IMG/VR virus record: IMGVR_UViG_3300034980_000515
Coordinates: 1 to 24,732 of that record
Direction: 5' to 3' (one strand)
DNA: 24,732 nt
Source of the DNA: a virus
The notes under the pieces are model-generated. The model was given only the letters and a program-made list of their open reading frames with translations. It did no database searches and was not told the origin of the DNA. Positions within the stretch are counted from its first letter, which is position 1, and each line of letters starts with the position of its first letter. Both the position numbers and the translations under genes were made by a program. Positions 15,526 through 23,001 of the stretch are shown in pieces.

Positions 15526-16896
15526 ATGTCGCCAGATAATGTAAATTTTGGAAGGTATGGAAAGAGCTTCCAAGAGGGTCTTGTACAACTAATTTTTGAG
15601 GATCGCCCGTTCGCTGATCAGATAACGGAAGTCTTAAATGTTAACTTTCTTGAGCTAGAATATCTACGTGTTTTTATTACGAAAATACTGGATTATAGGG
15701 ACAGATATAGTAAGCACCCATCCGTGGATGCAGTCACTACAATTCTCCGGACCGAGCTAGAAGATGAAGACGGCGTGATTCAAAAGCAGGTAAGGGATTA
15801 CTTTGTTAGAATTCACACGCGAGAGATTCAAGATACTGAGTATATTAAAGAAGCTTCTTTAGATTTTTGCCGCAAGCAAAATCTTAAAGAGGCCATGTTA
15901 AAGTCTGTAGGTCTCTTACAAAACTGTTCCTTTGATGAGATTTCTAGTACGATAAACGAAGCGCTTAAGCTGGGCTCTGACAATAACTTTGGATATGAAT
16001 ATTTAACTGATTTTGAGAAAAGATTTGAGATTAAGCACCGAAGCCCGATCACCACTGGATGGAAAGATATTGATGCCATCGTAGGTGGCGGCTTGGGTAA
16101 GAGCGAATTAGGTGTGGTGATTGCGCCAACAGGTGCTGGCAAGTCTATGGTCCTAGTGCACTTAGGATCAAATGCTGTGATGGAAGGAAAGGTTGTAGTA
16201 CACTATACACTAGAGTTGCAGGACACAGTCATTGCAAATCGATACGATAGCTGTATTACCGGCTACCCTCTTTCGGATTTGCGAACCTTTAAAGACGAAA
16301 TATATGAACAAATCAAGGACATTGATGGTAAACTGATCATCAAGGAGTATCCTACGAAGTCTGCCACCACCAATACTATTCGATCCCATCTTTCTCGTCT
16401 CGTTAAGCGAGGCATCAAGCCGGGAATGATCATTGTAGATTATGCCGATCTTTTAAGACCAGTTATTGTCCGCAAAGAAAAGCGCGATGAGCTAGGATCT
16501 ATTTATGAGGAGTTAAGAGCCTTATCGACAGAGTTCCAGTGTCCCATCTGGACGGCCTCACAAACAAATCGATCAGGACTTAGCGCAGAGGTGATTACGA
16601 TGGAACAGATCTCAGAAGCCTTTAACAAATGCTTCGTTGCGGACTTTATCTTTTCAGTATCACGAACAATTGAGGATAAACAAAACAATCAAGGCAAAAT
16701 TTTTATTGCCAAGAATAGGAACGGACCAGATGGCATGGTGTTTGATATATTTATGGACACCTCCAATGTCAATATTAAGATACTGCCCAAATCTCCTGTC
16801 GCTAATGGAATGATACCAGCAGCGCCGGTTGCTTTAACTGCCACAATGCAAAAAGGGTTGCTTAAAAATAAATATGAAAAATTTAGAAGGAATTAA
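15526..16896 (+). CDS. dnaB: DnaB-like replicative DNA helicase
   Basis: Unwinds the fork 5'-3' as a RecA-fold hexamer. The C-terminal motor domain shows ITTGWKDID (175-183, the DnaB 'I-x-T-G-x-x-x-L-D' entry), Walker A APTGAGKS (200-207), the TLE strand with Glu230, Walker B MIIVDYADL (301-309), the sensor segment TASQTNR (343-349) and KNRNGP (396-401) with the likely arginine finger. The N-terminal ~160 residues are helical and shorter than in bacterial DnaB, as in T4 gp41. No primase domain is fused, and no separate primase or loader is visible in this window. The gene has its own promoter. Confidence 0.9.
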   Translation: MSPDNVNFGRYGKSFQEGLVQLIFEDRPFADQITEVLNVNFLELEYLRVFITKILDYRDRYSKHPSVDAVTTILRTELEDEDGVIQKQVRDYFVRIHTREIQDTEYIKEASLDFCRKQNLKEAMLKSVGLLQNCSFDEISSTINEALKLGSDNNFGYEYLTDFEKRFEIKHRSPITTGWKDIDAIVGGGLGKSELGVVIAPTGAGKSMVLVHLGSNAVMEGKVVVHYTLELQDTVIANRYDSCITGYPLSDLRTFKDEIYEQIKDIDGKLIIKEYPTKSATTNTIRSHLSRLVKRGIKPGMIIVDYADLLRPVIVRKEKRDELGSIYEELRALSTEFQCPIWTASQTNRSGLSAEVITMEQISEAFNKCFVADFIFSVSRTIEDKQNNQGKIFIAKNRNGPDGMVFDIFMDTSNVNIKILPKSPVANGMIPAAPVALTATMQKGLLKNKYEKFRRN

Positions 16897-16901
16897 TAAA
16901 A

Positions 16902-18869
16902 ATGAGAACCATTGAGAACATCCGCCGATTTAGATTATCGGACACATTTGTAGAGCCATACCGAGACGCGCCGGTACCGTGGGGACCACTAGGATACGTC
17001 ACGTTCAAGAGAACATATGCACGCCGTCTTAACGAGTTTGATCCGGACGCCACCGGCACAGAGGAGTGGCACCAAACATGCCGCCGTGTGGTAGAGGGCA
17101 TGTTTAACATGCAGAAACAACACGTCTTCCAGCTTGGGCTGGAGTGGAATGACAGTAAGGCGCAAAAGACAGCGAAAGAAGCCTACGATAGACTGTTCAA
17201 CTTAAAGTGGACCCCTCCTGGCCGCGGCCTGTGGATGATGGGCACCAAGTTTGTAGAAGAGAGAACCGCAGCAGGGCTTTTCAACTGTGCTTTCCGTTCA
17301 ACACGAGACCTGTCGACCAAGGGAGGCTATCTGTTTGCATGGATGATGGATGCGTTGATGGTGGGCGTTGGCGTGGGCTTCGACACCGAAGGTGCTGGCA
17401 CCGTGACAATACAAGAGCCACAGTATACCAACGATACGTTGGTCATTGATGATTCCAGAGAAGGCTGGGTAGATTCTGTGCACATGCTATTAGATGGATT
17501 TTTCTCAGGCGCGAAAGTGCCTAAGTTTGACTACTCCGCAATTAGACCAGAAGGCGCCCTCATTCATGGTTTCGGTGGCACGTCTAGTGGACCGAAGCCT
17601 TTAATTGAGCTTCACGATAATTTAACAGAGTTATACACAGATAAAGTTGGCGAGCCAGTCTCTTCTGTAGATATCGTTGACACAGAAAATCTTATCGGTC
17701 GCTGTGTGGTCGCTGGTAATGTCCGACGATCGGCAGCGCTAGCGATGGGTCGTTATGACGACACCCGCTATCTCGAAATGAAAAACGATCAGGAAAAACT
17801 GTATCATCACCGGTGGGGCTCTAACAATTCCTTTAATGCTGAAGTAGGAATGGATTACACATGGCACGCCGAACAAAGTCAAAAGAATGGAGAGCCCGGA
17901 TATATCTGGCTTAATAATGCTCGCACCCGCGGCCGCTTTAAAGATGGTCCTCGGTATGATGATATTAATGTAGCTGGATTTAACCCCTGTGTCGAACAAC
18001 AACTAGAAGATGCTGAACTTTGTTGCTTAGTGGAAACTTACCCAGCGAAGCACGATGATTTGGAAGACTATTTGCGTACCTTAAAGATTGCGTATCTCTA
18101 CGGCAAGACAATCACACTATCAAATACTCACTGGCCAGAGACTAATGCAAAGATGTTAAAGAACCGCCGCATTGGGCTTTCCCAGTCAGGCGTAATACAA
18201 GCCTTTAATAAATTTGGCCGCCGAGAAGTTTATGAAATGTGCGACAAAGCATACGCTCATGTGAAGGAACTCGACGAAGAATATTCTAACTGGCTATGTA
18301 TCCCTAAGTCGATTCGCATGACTTCCATCAAACCATCAGGCACCGTATCGCTGTTAAATGGATCGACCCCCGGAATTCACTTTCCCGAGAACGAGTACTA
18401 TATACGGCGAATTCGTTTCTCTAAAGACAATAAAATGCTTGACGTTTTAAGCAAAGCAGGATATAATATAGAAGATGATGCATACTCTCCAAACACTTCT
18501 GTTGTTGACTTTCCTGTACACGAGCCATATTTCTCCAAGGGAAAGAAAGACATTGGGCTTTGGGAGCAACTTGAGATTGCTGCCCAATATCAATATTATT
18601 GGGCAGACAACTCCGTGTCTATTACAGTCACTTTTAAACCGGAGGAGGCAGGACAGCTTAAGGCGGCTTTGGAACTCTATGAGACACGCCTCAAAGCAGT
18701 CTCCTTCCTGAAATATGAAGACACAGGGTATAAGCAGGCTCCTTACGAGGCGATCACTAAAGAACAGTATGAAACGCTGTCGGCCGCAGTTGCATCTATC
18801 GCCAAATTTGATGATGAACAGGGTGGAAGCGGCACAAAATTTTGTACCAACGACACATGCACAATATAG
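16902..18869 (+). CDS. nrdJ: Class II (adenosylcobalamin-dependent) ribonucleoside-triphosphate reductase
   Basis: Reduces ribonucleotides to deoxyribonucleotides with a coenzyme B12-derived thiyl radical. Key residues are Cys129 (LFNCAFR) and Cys374/375 (ELCCLVE) for the active-site redox pair, N361-P-C363-V-E365 for the radical Cys and its Asn/Glu partners, IKPSGTVSLL (476-485) for substrate phosphate binding, and a C-terminal C648-x4-C653 that shuttles reducing power. The order and the C-x4-C tail match the monomeric RTPR of Lactobacillus leichmannii (739 aa); this one has 655 aa. No ATP-cone is seen at the N-terminus. No small subunit is encoded nearby, as expected for class II. It needs host-made or imported B12 but works with or without oxygen. 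The ribosome site AGAAGGA overlaps the end of the helicase gene. Confidence 0.9.
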   Translation: MRTIENIRRFRLSDTFVEPYRDAPVPWGPLGYVTFKRTYARRLNEFDPDATGTEEWHQTCRRVVEGMFNMQKQHVFQLGLEWNDSKAQKTAKEAYDRLFNLKWTPPGRGLWMMGTKFVEERTAAGLFNCAFRSTRDLSTKGGYLFAWMMDALMVGVGVGFDTEGAGTVTIQEPQYTNDTLVIDDSREGWVDSVHMLLDGFFSGAKVPKFDYSAIRPEGALIHGFGGTSSGPKPLIELHDNLTELYTDKVGEPVSSVDIVDTENLIGRCVVAGNVRRSAALAMGRYDDTRYLEMKNDQEKLYHHRWGSNNSFNAEVGMDYTWHAEQSQKNGEPGYIWLNNARTRGRFKDGPRYDDINVAGFNPCVEQQLEDAELCCLVETYPAKHDDLEDYLRTLKIAYLYGKTITLSNTHWPETNAKMLKNRRIGLSQSGVIQAFNKFGRREVYEMCDKAYAHVKELDEEYSNWLCIPKSIRMTSIKPSGTVSLLNGSTPGIHFPENEYYIRRIRFSKDNKMLDVLSKAGYNIEDDAYSPNTSVVDFPVHEPYFSKGKKDIGLWEQLEIAAQYQYYWADNSVSITVTFKPEEAGQLKAALELYETRLKAVSFLKYEDTGYKQAPYEAITKEQYETLSAAVASIAKFDDEQGGSGTKFCTNDTCTI

Positions 18870-18878
18870 GAAAAATTT

Positions 18879-19106
18879 ATGAATTTTAATCATTTAATGG
18901 AAAACAGACTCACCAAACGAAAATGCAAGAACCGCAATGCTCCTTGCTATTTCTTACCAGTGGGAAACATAAGATCCACAGCTGGTGAGCACGTACACCT
19001 CACCATGCATTGTAAAAATTGTGGAGTGAGAGAAGACATTTTTCTGACAAAAGAAGAATACTTCATTCAGCAAAAACTTATTCACAAGGAGATCGGACAT
19101 GTTTAA
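18879..19106 (+). CDS. Small Cys/His-rich protein, putative zinc ribbon (75 aa)
   Basis: ATG at 18879 with a modest AGGA ribosome site next to the reductase stop. Cysteines at 16, 23, 45 and 48 and histidines at 38, 40 and 44 could form a zinc ribbon, with HCKNCG (44-49) as the clearest knuckle. The rest is basic near the start and helical near the end (KEEYFIQQKLIHKEI). The family is not recognised. Its last 8 bases overlap the GroES-like gene, and it is probably cotranscribed with the reductase. The function is unknown; a nucleic-acid or protein adaptor is the usual guess for such zinc ribbons. Confidence 0.55.
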   Translation: MNFNHLMENRLTKRKCKNRNAPCYFLPVGNIRSTAGEHVHLTMHCKNCGVREDIFLTKEEYFIQQKLIHKEIGHV

Positions 19107-19371
19107 TCCAGTTAACCGACACATTCTTATCGATGTTAATAACAAAGCAGACCCATCTCAGGAATCTTTAATCGTCTTACCAGAAGATTATTCTCCCGAG
19201 ATCGATCGTCATGCACAAGTCTCTGTTTTGAGTGCGGCCCCAGATTTGAGAATCGATGTAGGTCAAGGCGATAAACTTATAGTGGATCGCTCCATGATAG
19301 AAGAAATTAGCATCGGCGGTACTATTTATAACGTTATATTAGATAACTATGTGCTGGGAATTATAAAATAA
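19099..19371 (+). CDS. GroES-like co-chaperonin
   Basis: A 90-residue protein with GroES architecture: an N-terminal strand PVNRHILIDV (4-13), a flexible segment holding LIVLPED (24-30), where I25-V26-L27 match the GroES mobile-loop tripeptide that docks on GroEL, then VSVLSA, the turn VGQGDKLIVDRS (54-65; compare GroES 'V-K-x-G-D-x-V-x-F') and a C-terminal strand pair ending VLGIIK. Length fits GroES (97 aa) and is shorter than T4 gp31 (111 aa). Phage co-chaperonins pair with host GroEL to fold capsid proteins; I infer that role here. The start at 19099 has the strong ribosome site AAGGAG (19087-19092) and overlaps the previous gene. Confidence 0.7.
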   Translation: MFNPVNRHILIDVNNKADPSQESLIVLPEDYSPEIDRHAQVSVLSAAPDLRIDVGQGDKLIVDRSMIEEISIGGTIYNVILDNYVLGIIK

Positions 19372-19372
19372 A

Positions 19373-19387
19373 GACCCAGCGGGGGTC
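19373..19387 (+). promoter_or_regulatory. Short hairpin over the endolysin ribosome-binding region
   Basis: GACCC (19373-19377) and GGGTC (19383-19387) can pair around the loop AGCGG. The G-run is the only Shine-Dalgarno-like sequence before the ATG at 19396, so the stem could hide it and lower or time endolysin translation. The stem is only 5 bp but fully G/C except one pair. Confidence 0.45.
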
Positions 19388-19395
19388 AGCGATAT

Positions 19396-20325
19396 ATGGA
19401 CAAACACTTCTATAACGAAGCTTCTGCTAAAAAGCTTGGTTGGGAGCCTGGATGGTTTGGTGAAAAGTACTTCGATGATAAATTAGTACGCGCCATCAAA
19501 AAATGGCAGAAAGCCCATGGGCTAAAGGGTGATGGACTGTGTGGTCCTATGACCTTTCGGCGCCTGTGGACCGCACGCCAATCCGATATCGATGACTACA
19601 AGCCCAACGATTGCCATTATTCTAATTACATTGTATACAATGGAGAATTCCACCCTATTGAGTGGGATAAATTTGTTCTGTGGTCTGAAAAAGGTGGGAT
19701 GCAAGCGAAAAGCGGACACTACTATGACTATTCCGGCCGCCCCAAACGCAAGATCCGCTACTTTGTAAATCACTGGGACGTGTGCCTGTCTTCTAAATCA
19801 TGCCAGAGTGTGCTGGATAGACGCGGCATCTCCGTTCATTTTTTGATAGATAACGATGGTACCATTTATCAGACTCTTGACATGCAACATGCCGCATGGC
19901 ACGCCGGCTCTTCTCGCACTAACCGCCCGTCGGTTGGCGTCGAAATTAGCAACGCTTACTATCCTAAATATCAAGACTGGTATAAATCTCACGGTTTCGG
20001 CGCGCGCCCTGTGATAGACGAAGCTTGGGTCCATGGCCATCGCCTGGACGCGTTTCTTGGGTTTTATCCTGAGCAGATTAAGGCAGCGCAAGCCCTCTGG
20101 AAAGCCATCCACGGGGCCACAGGAATTCCCTACGAGTGCCCCACCAATCAGTTTGGAAAAACTTCTACTAAGTATGAGCAAGAGGTGGCGTATGGTAACT
20201 ATTCTGGATTTGTCAGTCATTACCACATAAGTAAATCTAAAATAGATTGTGCGGCACTGGACTTAAAAGATCTCTTGGATGAGGTTAAATACGATATTGA
20301 GATCTTAGATAAGATAAAGAATTAA
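19396..20325 (+). CDS. Endolysin: peptidoglycan-binding domain plus zinc N-acetylmuramoyl-L-alanine amidase
   Basis: Cuts the amide bond between N-acetylmuramate and the stem peptide to release progeny. Residues 1-60 form a PG_binding_1-like three-helix domain (FDDKLVRAIKKWQKAHGLKG then DGLCGPMTFRRLW). Residues 118-290 are Amidase_2. Expected zinc ligands are His126 (VNHWDV), His277 and Cys285 (YHISKSKIDC, the H-x7-C spacing of T7 lysozyme). His165 and His169 (QHAAWHAG) match the family's conserved 'A-W-H-A-G'. There is no signal peptide, so export needs a holin or spanin not identified here. At 309 aa it is larger than T7 lysozyme (about 150 aa) because of the N-terminal binding domain and loops between residues 185 and 215. 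The start at 19396 is preceded by a hairpin. Confidence 0.88.
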   Translation: MDKHFYNEASAKKLGWEPGWFGEKYFDDKLVRAIKKWQKAHGLKGDGLCGPMTFRRLWTARQSDIDDYKPNDCHYSNYIVYNGEFHPIEWDKFVLWSEKGGMQAKSGHYYDYSGRPKRKIRYFVNHWDVCLSSKSCQSVLDRRGISVHFLIDNDGTIYQTLDMQHAAWHAGSSRTNRPSVGVEISNAYYPKYQDWYKSHGFGARPVIDEAWVHGHRLDAFLGFYPEQIKAAQALWKAIHGATGIPYECPTNQFGKTSTKYEQEVAYGNYSGFVSHYHISKSKIDCAALDLKDLLDEVKYDIEILDKIKN

Positions 20326-20338
20326 ATTTTTTAATTCT
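20318..20338 (+). repeat. A/T inverted repeat across the endolysin stop codon
   Basis: AGAATTAA (20318-20325) and TTAATTCT (20331-20338) are perfect complements around ATTTT. With A20326-T20330 the stem is 9 bp with a 3-base loop. It has almost no G/C and no following T-run, so a conventional terminator is unlikely. It ends 9 bases before the next start codon. Confidence 0.55.
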
Positions 20339-20347
20339 AGTTAATGC

Positions 20348-20884
20348 ATGGGCATTATACTTCTCTTCTTGAGTTGTGTGGGATTAGTGGCACATGAAGA
20401 GGCGATTCTAAAGATAAACGATACCGTTCCGGTGGAAGTTTTTGCGCTGGGTGAACCCGAGCGCAAAGCGGAGTGGAAAAGCCCACCCAATGTGCGCGTC
20501 TGTGCAACCTCTGAGGTCTCTTTATCGCGAGTATATCATGCTGTCGAATATTGGAGCCGTCTTGGATATGAATTTGGGATCGTCAGGAAGGATAATTTTA
20601 GCATGTGTATGAACCCTAAGATGGGAGAAATAATAATAACTTTACCCGAGTCGGGATTTGCAAGTTCCCATATGGCCTCCACGCGGTTGTATACGGACAC
20701 CGAGACTGGCGCTATTGTGAAAGCTAAAATATTTATCTTACCTAAAAATGCCAGAAAAGATCGAGTGTTAGAACACGAGTTTGGGCACGCCCTAGGGTGG
20801 TCACACTACCGCCAACGCTACCATATCATGCATCCCAACTGGTATTCCGGTGGCTTTGACTCATATGGCATCCGACAAAAATAA
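20348..20884 (+). CDS. Secreted metzincin-type zinc metalloprotease
   Basis: A small zinc peptidase (178 aa). Residues 1-15 form a short hydrophobic signal sequence (IILLFLSCVGLVA). The catalytic motif HEFGHALGWSH (143-153) is a full H-E-x-x-H-x-x-G-x-x-H, and H-I-M-H-P (159-163) supplies the Met-turn (Met161). Together they place it among metzincins, nearest to matrixin/archaemetzincin-like forms by spacing. Residues 50-80 (strand, then RVYHAVEYWSRLGYEFGI) fit the first helix and strands of that fold. No propeptide cysteine switch is obvious, though Cys52 and Cys87 could bond. The start is uncertain: no good Shine-Dalgarno precedes 20348, and a different-frame ATG lies at 20344. It may act in cell-envelope degradation, entry or modification of host surface proteins; the substrate is unknown. 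Confidence 0.78.
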   Translation: MGIILLFLSCVGLVAHEEAILKINDTVPVEVFALGEPERKAEWKSPPNVRVCATSEVSLSRVYHAVEYWSRLGYEFGIVRKDNFSMCMNPKMGEIIITLPESGFASSHMASTRLYTDTETGAIVKAKIFILPKNARKDRVLEHEFGHALGWSHYRQRYHIMHPNWYSGGFDSYGIRQK

Positions 20885-20913
20885 TTGACAAACAAAGTCA
20901 ACTGAGTTATAAT
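20885..20913 (+). promoter_or_regulatory. Sigma70-type promoter for the MYXO-CTERM gene (P4)
   Basis: Perfect -35 TTGACA (20885-20890), a 17-base spacer and perfect -10 TATAAT (20908-20913). An inverted repeat, TTGAC (20885-20889) and GTCAA (20897-20901) with a 7-base middle, covers the -35 and could be an operator. The ribosome site AGGAGA (20930-20935) precedes the ATG at 20939. Confidence 0.85.
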
Positions 20914-20938
20914 ACTTGAAACATAAACTAGGAGAAAC

Positions 20939-22117
20939 ATGTTTACAAACTTATTGTTATCGCTGTGCCTTATGGGTACAGCACACGCTGACGATTTTAG
21001 CGACAGCGAGACGTCTTATTCAGGCGCATCTATTTTAGAAGGGGACTGGGACGTATCGTTTGAAACCGCTACCGACATCGCTGGCAGTGAGGACCGATTT
21101 CCGTACGCCTTTTTTGAAGGGAACACCCTTTACGTGGGAAACTCAGATCCGCACGACAATACCATTGACGCCATCGTGGAGTTTTTCTGGTTTCAATCGT
21201 CTATCGACAGAGGCACAGATTTTTATGTTGCCGTCATCAAGACAAGAGTTACACCGGGACACAACTGCAGTTACGCCCCATGGGACTGGGCCGACGGTGC
21301 CCAATGCAAGCTCTGGGCAGACGAGTGGAGTGATTGGGGTGAGCATCCGGTTCTCTCTGTAGAAGCAATGACTGACATTGAGCGCGAACAAGGCGCTTTC
21401 CGCTGGGACTGGTCCGTTCCGTTTGAGTCCTACGGTATTGACGCCTACGGACAAGTAACGTTTCAGAATGCATATGGAATTGGATCTGATTCAGAAGGTG
21501 CTGTCATGGCTCATGGCGAGTACCCCATTAACGAAGACGGAGAGGTAGAGGCAGAGGGCAATGTTCAGATCAAGGGCTACCACTCATCAGAATATTCGGT
21601 CCAAACTCAATATGAGGTCACACTTTACGAGTGGGATGTCTTTGTGGATGGAAGAGCAGATTTGATGGCGTGGGACATGTATCTGAACCTAGGCGCCAGA
21701 GAAACACAGTCAGCCTACCATGAATACTTCTTGAGTGTTCAGGTTGAAGAAGGAATGCCCTTCATGATAGATGAGTTAAACTTTATGGGAAACTTTGATA
21801 CTGGTTGGTACGATCCCTTCCATCATGAACTTGGTGTGACACTCACAGACTTGGTTATTTCACAGCCCTTTTTCATTCCCGCAGAAGAAGAAGAGGAAGA
21901 AGAGCCCGTTGTTACGGATAGCGATACGGGCGACTCGCAGGAGCACGAAGACACTGGCGATGGTGACACCGGCACTCCTTTTGAGTTTGCTGGCGATGAG
22001 GCTGAGCCGGGAACAAAGTCTTCCGCAGGGTGCAGCTGCGCAGCAACGAATCGAGGAAGTCTCTACGTTATATTTATGGCTGCGTTGGTTGCCGGCTTTA
22101 GACGAAAAGAAGATTGA
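20939..22117 (+). CDS. Secreted surface protein with MYXO-CTERM-like sorting signal
   Basis: An exported protein of 392 residues. A signal peptide (LLLSLCLMGTAHA) is likely cleaved after Ala17. The main domain (about 20-310) is rich in Trp, Tyr, Asp and Glu, with alternating strand patterns; I recognise no family. There follow a run of seven Glu near 317-323, an Asp-Thr-Gly-rich linker and then, at the very end, G-C365-S-C367, a 13-14 residue hydrophobic segment (374-387) and RRKED. That order (Cys near a short transmembrane helix, then an Arg cluster) is the MYXO-CTERM signal. It is processed by myxosortases and leads to surface anchoring in Myxococcota. The gene has a consensus promoter and strong ribosome site, so high expression is likely. 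In a phage it may alter the infected cell's surface, or it may be cargo from the host. Confidence 0.75.
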   Translation: MFTNLLLSLCLMGTAHADDFSDSETSYSGASILEGDWDVSFETATDIAGSEDRFPYAFFEGNTLYVGNSDPHDNTIDAIVEFFWFQSSIDRGTDFYVAVIKTRVTPGHNCSYAPWDWADGAQCKLWADEWSDWGEHPVLSVEAMTDIEREQGAFRWDWSVPFESYGIDAYGQVTFQNAYGIGSDSEGAVMAHGEYPINEDGEVEAEGNVQIKGYHSSEYSVQTQYEVTLYEWDVFVDGRADLMAWDMYLNLGARETQSAYHEYFLSVQVEEGMPFMIDELNFMGNFDTGWYDPFHHELGVTLTDLVISQPFFIPAEEEEEEEPVVTDSDTGDSQEHEDTGDGDTGTPFEFAGDEAEPGTKSSAGCSCAATNRGSLYVIFMAALVAGFRRKED

Positions 22118-23001
22118 TATTTGAGTACGATAAAATAGTGGTGGGAAGTTGTTTGGATGCTGTTCTTTGTGCATTTAACAATAACTGCCCTATTTTTTTT
22201 ACAAAGGCACAACGACCCTTTAGATTTGACTATCTGGATCCAGGCCAAGACTTAACCTTTTTAAAGGCCGGCTCTCGGCCTCCTAAAAGTTTAACGACGT
22301 TTGAAAAAGAAAAACTTATAGGCATTCCGAAAAGCGTCTTGTGGGAAAGGCTGTTATTTTTGCTTTCTTTGGACGGCAAAGCGCCACTTTCGAATTTGTG
22401 TCACACGATGCGCTATAATGGTGATACCCTCGTTTGTTCTAATGAATACTCAAAGATTTTTGAATTGAAGTTTGGTGAGTGTTTATACTTTGGTGATCGA
22501 TCCGCAGCCGGCTTGGTCACTGAGAAATCTCTTGACGAAAAGACATATCTATGTTATGATTATATTGCGTTTAACAAAGGCGGTAAGCATGAGATCGATT
22601 ATATCCTCACCGATGATGATTTCGTTAGCGAGATATGGTTCTATTCTTCCGACCGTATCGATGGAAATACTCCTGTTAGAGATGCTTGTGCAGTATCAAC
22701 ACTAACAGAACAGCAGCTATTGGACTTTGATCATTCCGAAACAATGGCGCGCTTTAAAGCCATCCACGAGATGGAATCGAGAGGAATGAAAGGACAATTT
22801 GCAGGTGGATACACAACAGCCGGAAACCCAAAACATTACAAATTTAGAACAACTAGCATTGGACGCCAAACGCATCAGCAAAGAACTGAAGCCACACCGA
22901 GTGAAGCGAATGTCACGATTCCGACGCAAAGTACACAAAGTTTGCTTAACTCTTTGTCGTCCGCTAGCGTGGCCTACGATAGATTTTTAAAATACTTATG
23001 A
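22114..23001 (+). CDS. Unknown protein (295 aa) coupled to the nucleotidyltransferase-like gene
   Basis: The frame is open from a TTG at 22114 that overlaps the previous stop, with AAAAGAAG as a possible ribosome site. GTG codons at 22138 and 22141 are alternatives, but the strand EYDKIVVGS begins before them, so TTG is preferred. The N-terminus (YDKIVVGSCLDAVLCAFNNNCPIFFT) has a beta-turn-helix-beta layout like the first unit of a Rossmann fold, but lacks Gly-x-Gly-x-x-Gly. The middle is mixed. The last ~60 residues are Ser/Thr/Gln-rich. The stop overlaps the next start (ATGA), which suggests the two proteins act together. I do not recognise the family. Confidence 0.55.
   Translation: MIFEYDKIVVGSCLDAVLCAFNNNCPIFFTKAQRPFRFDYLDPGQDLTFLKAGSRPPKSLTTFEKEKLIGIPKSVLWERLLFLLSLDGKAPLSNLCHTMRYNGDTLVCSNEYSKIFELKFGECLYFGDRSAAGLVTEKSLDEKTYLCYDYIAFNKGGKHEIDYILTDDDFVSEIWFYSSDRIDGNTPVRDACAVSTLTEQQLLDFDHSETMARFKAIHEMESRGMKGQFAGGYTTAGNPKHYKFRTTSIGRQTHQQRTEATPSEANVTIPTQSTQSLLNSLSSASVAYDRFLKYL

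Noticed and set aside
18447-18893. A 148-residue - strand frame opposite the end of the reductase gene
   Set aside because: The reductase with its conserved C-terminal Cys pair explains this DNA; the antisense frame has no motif or start signal.
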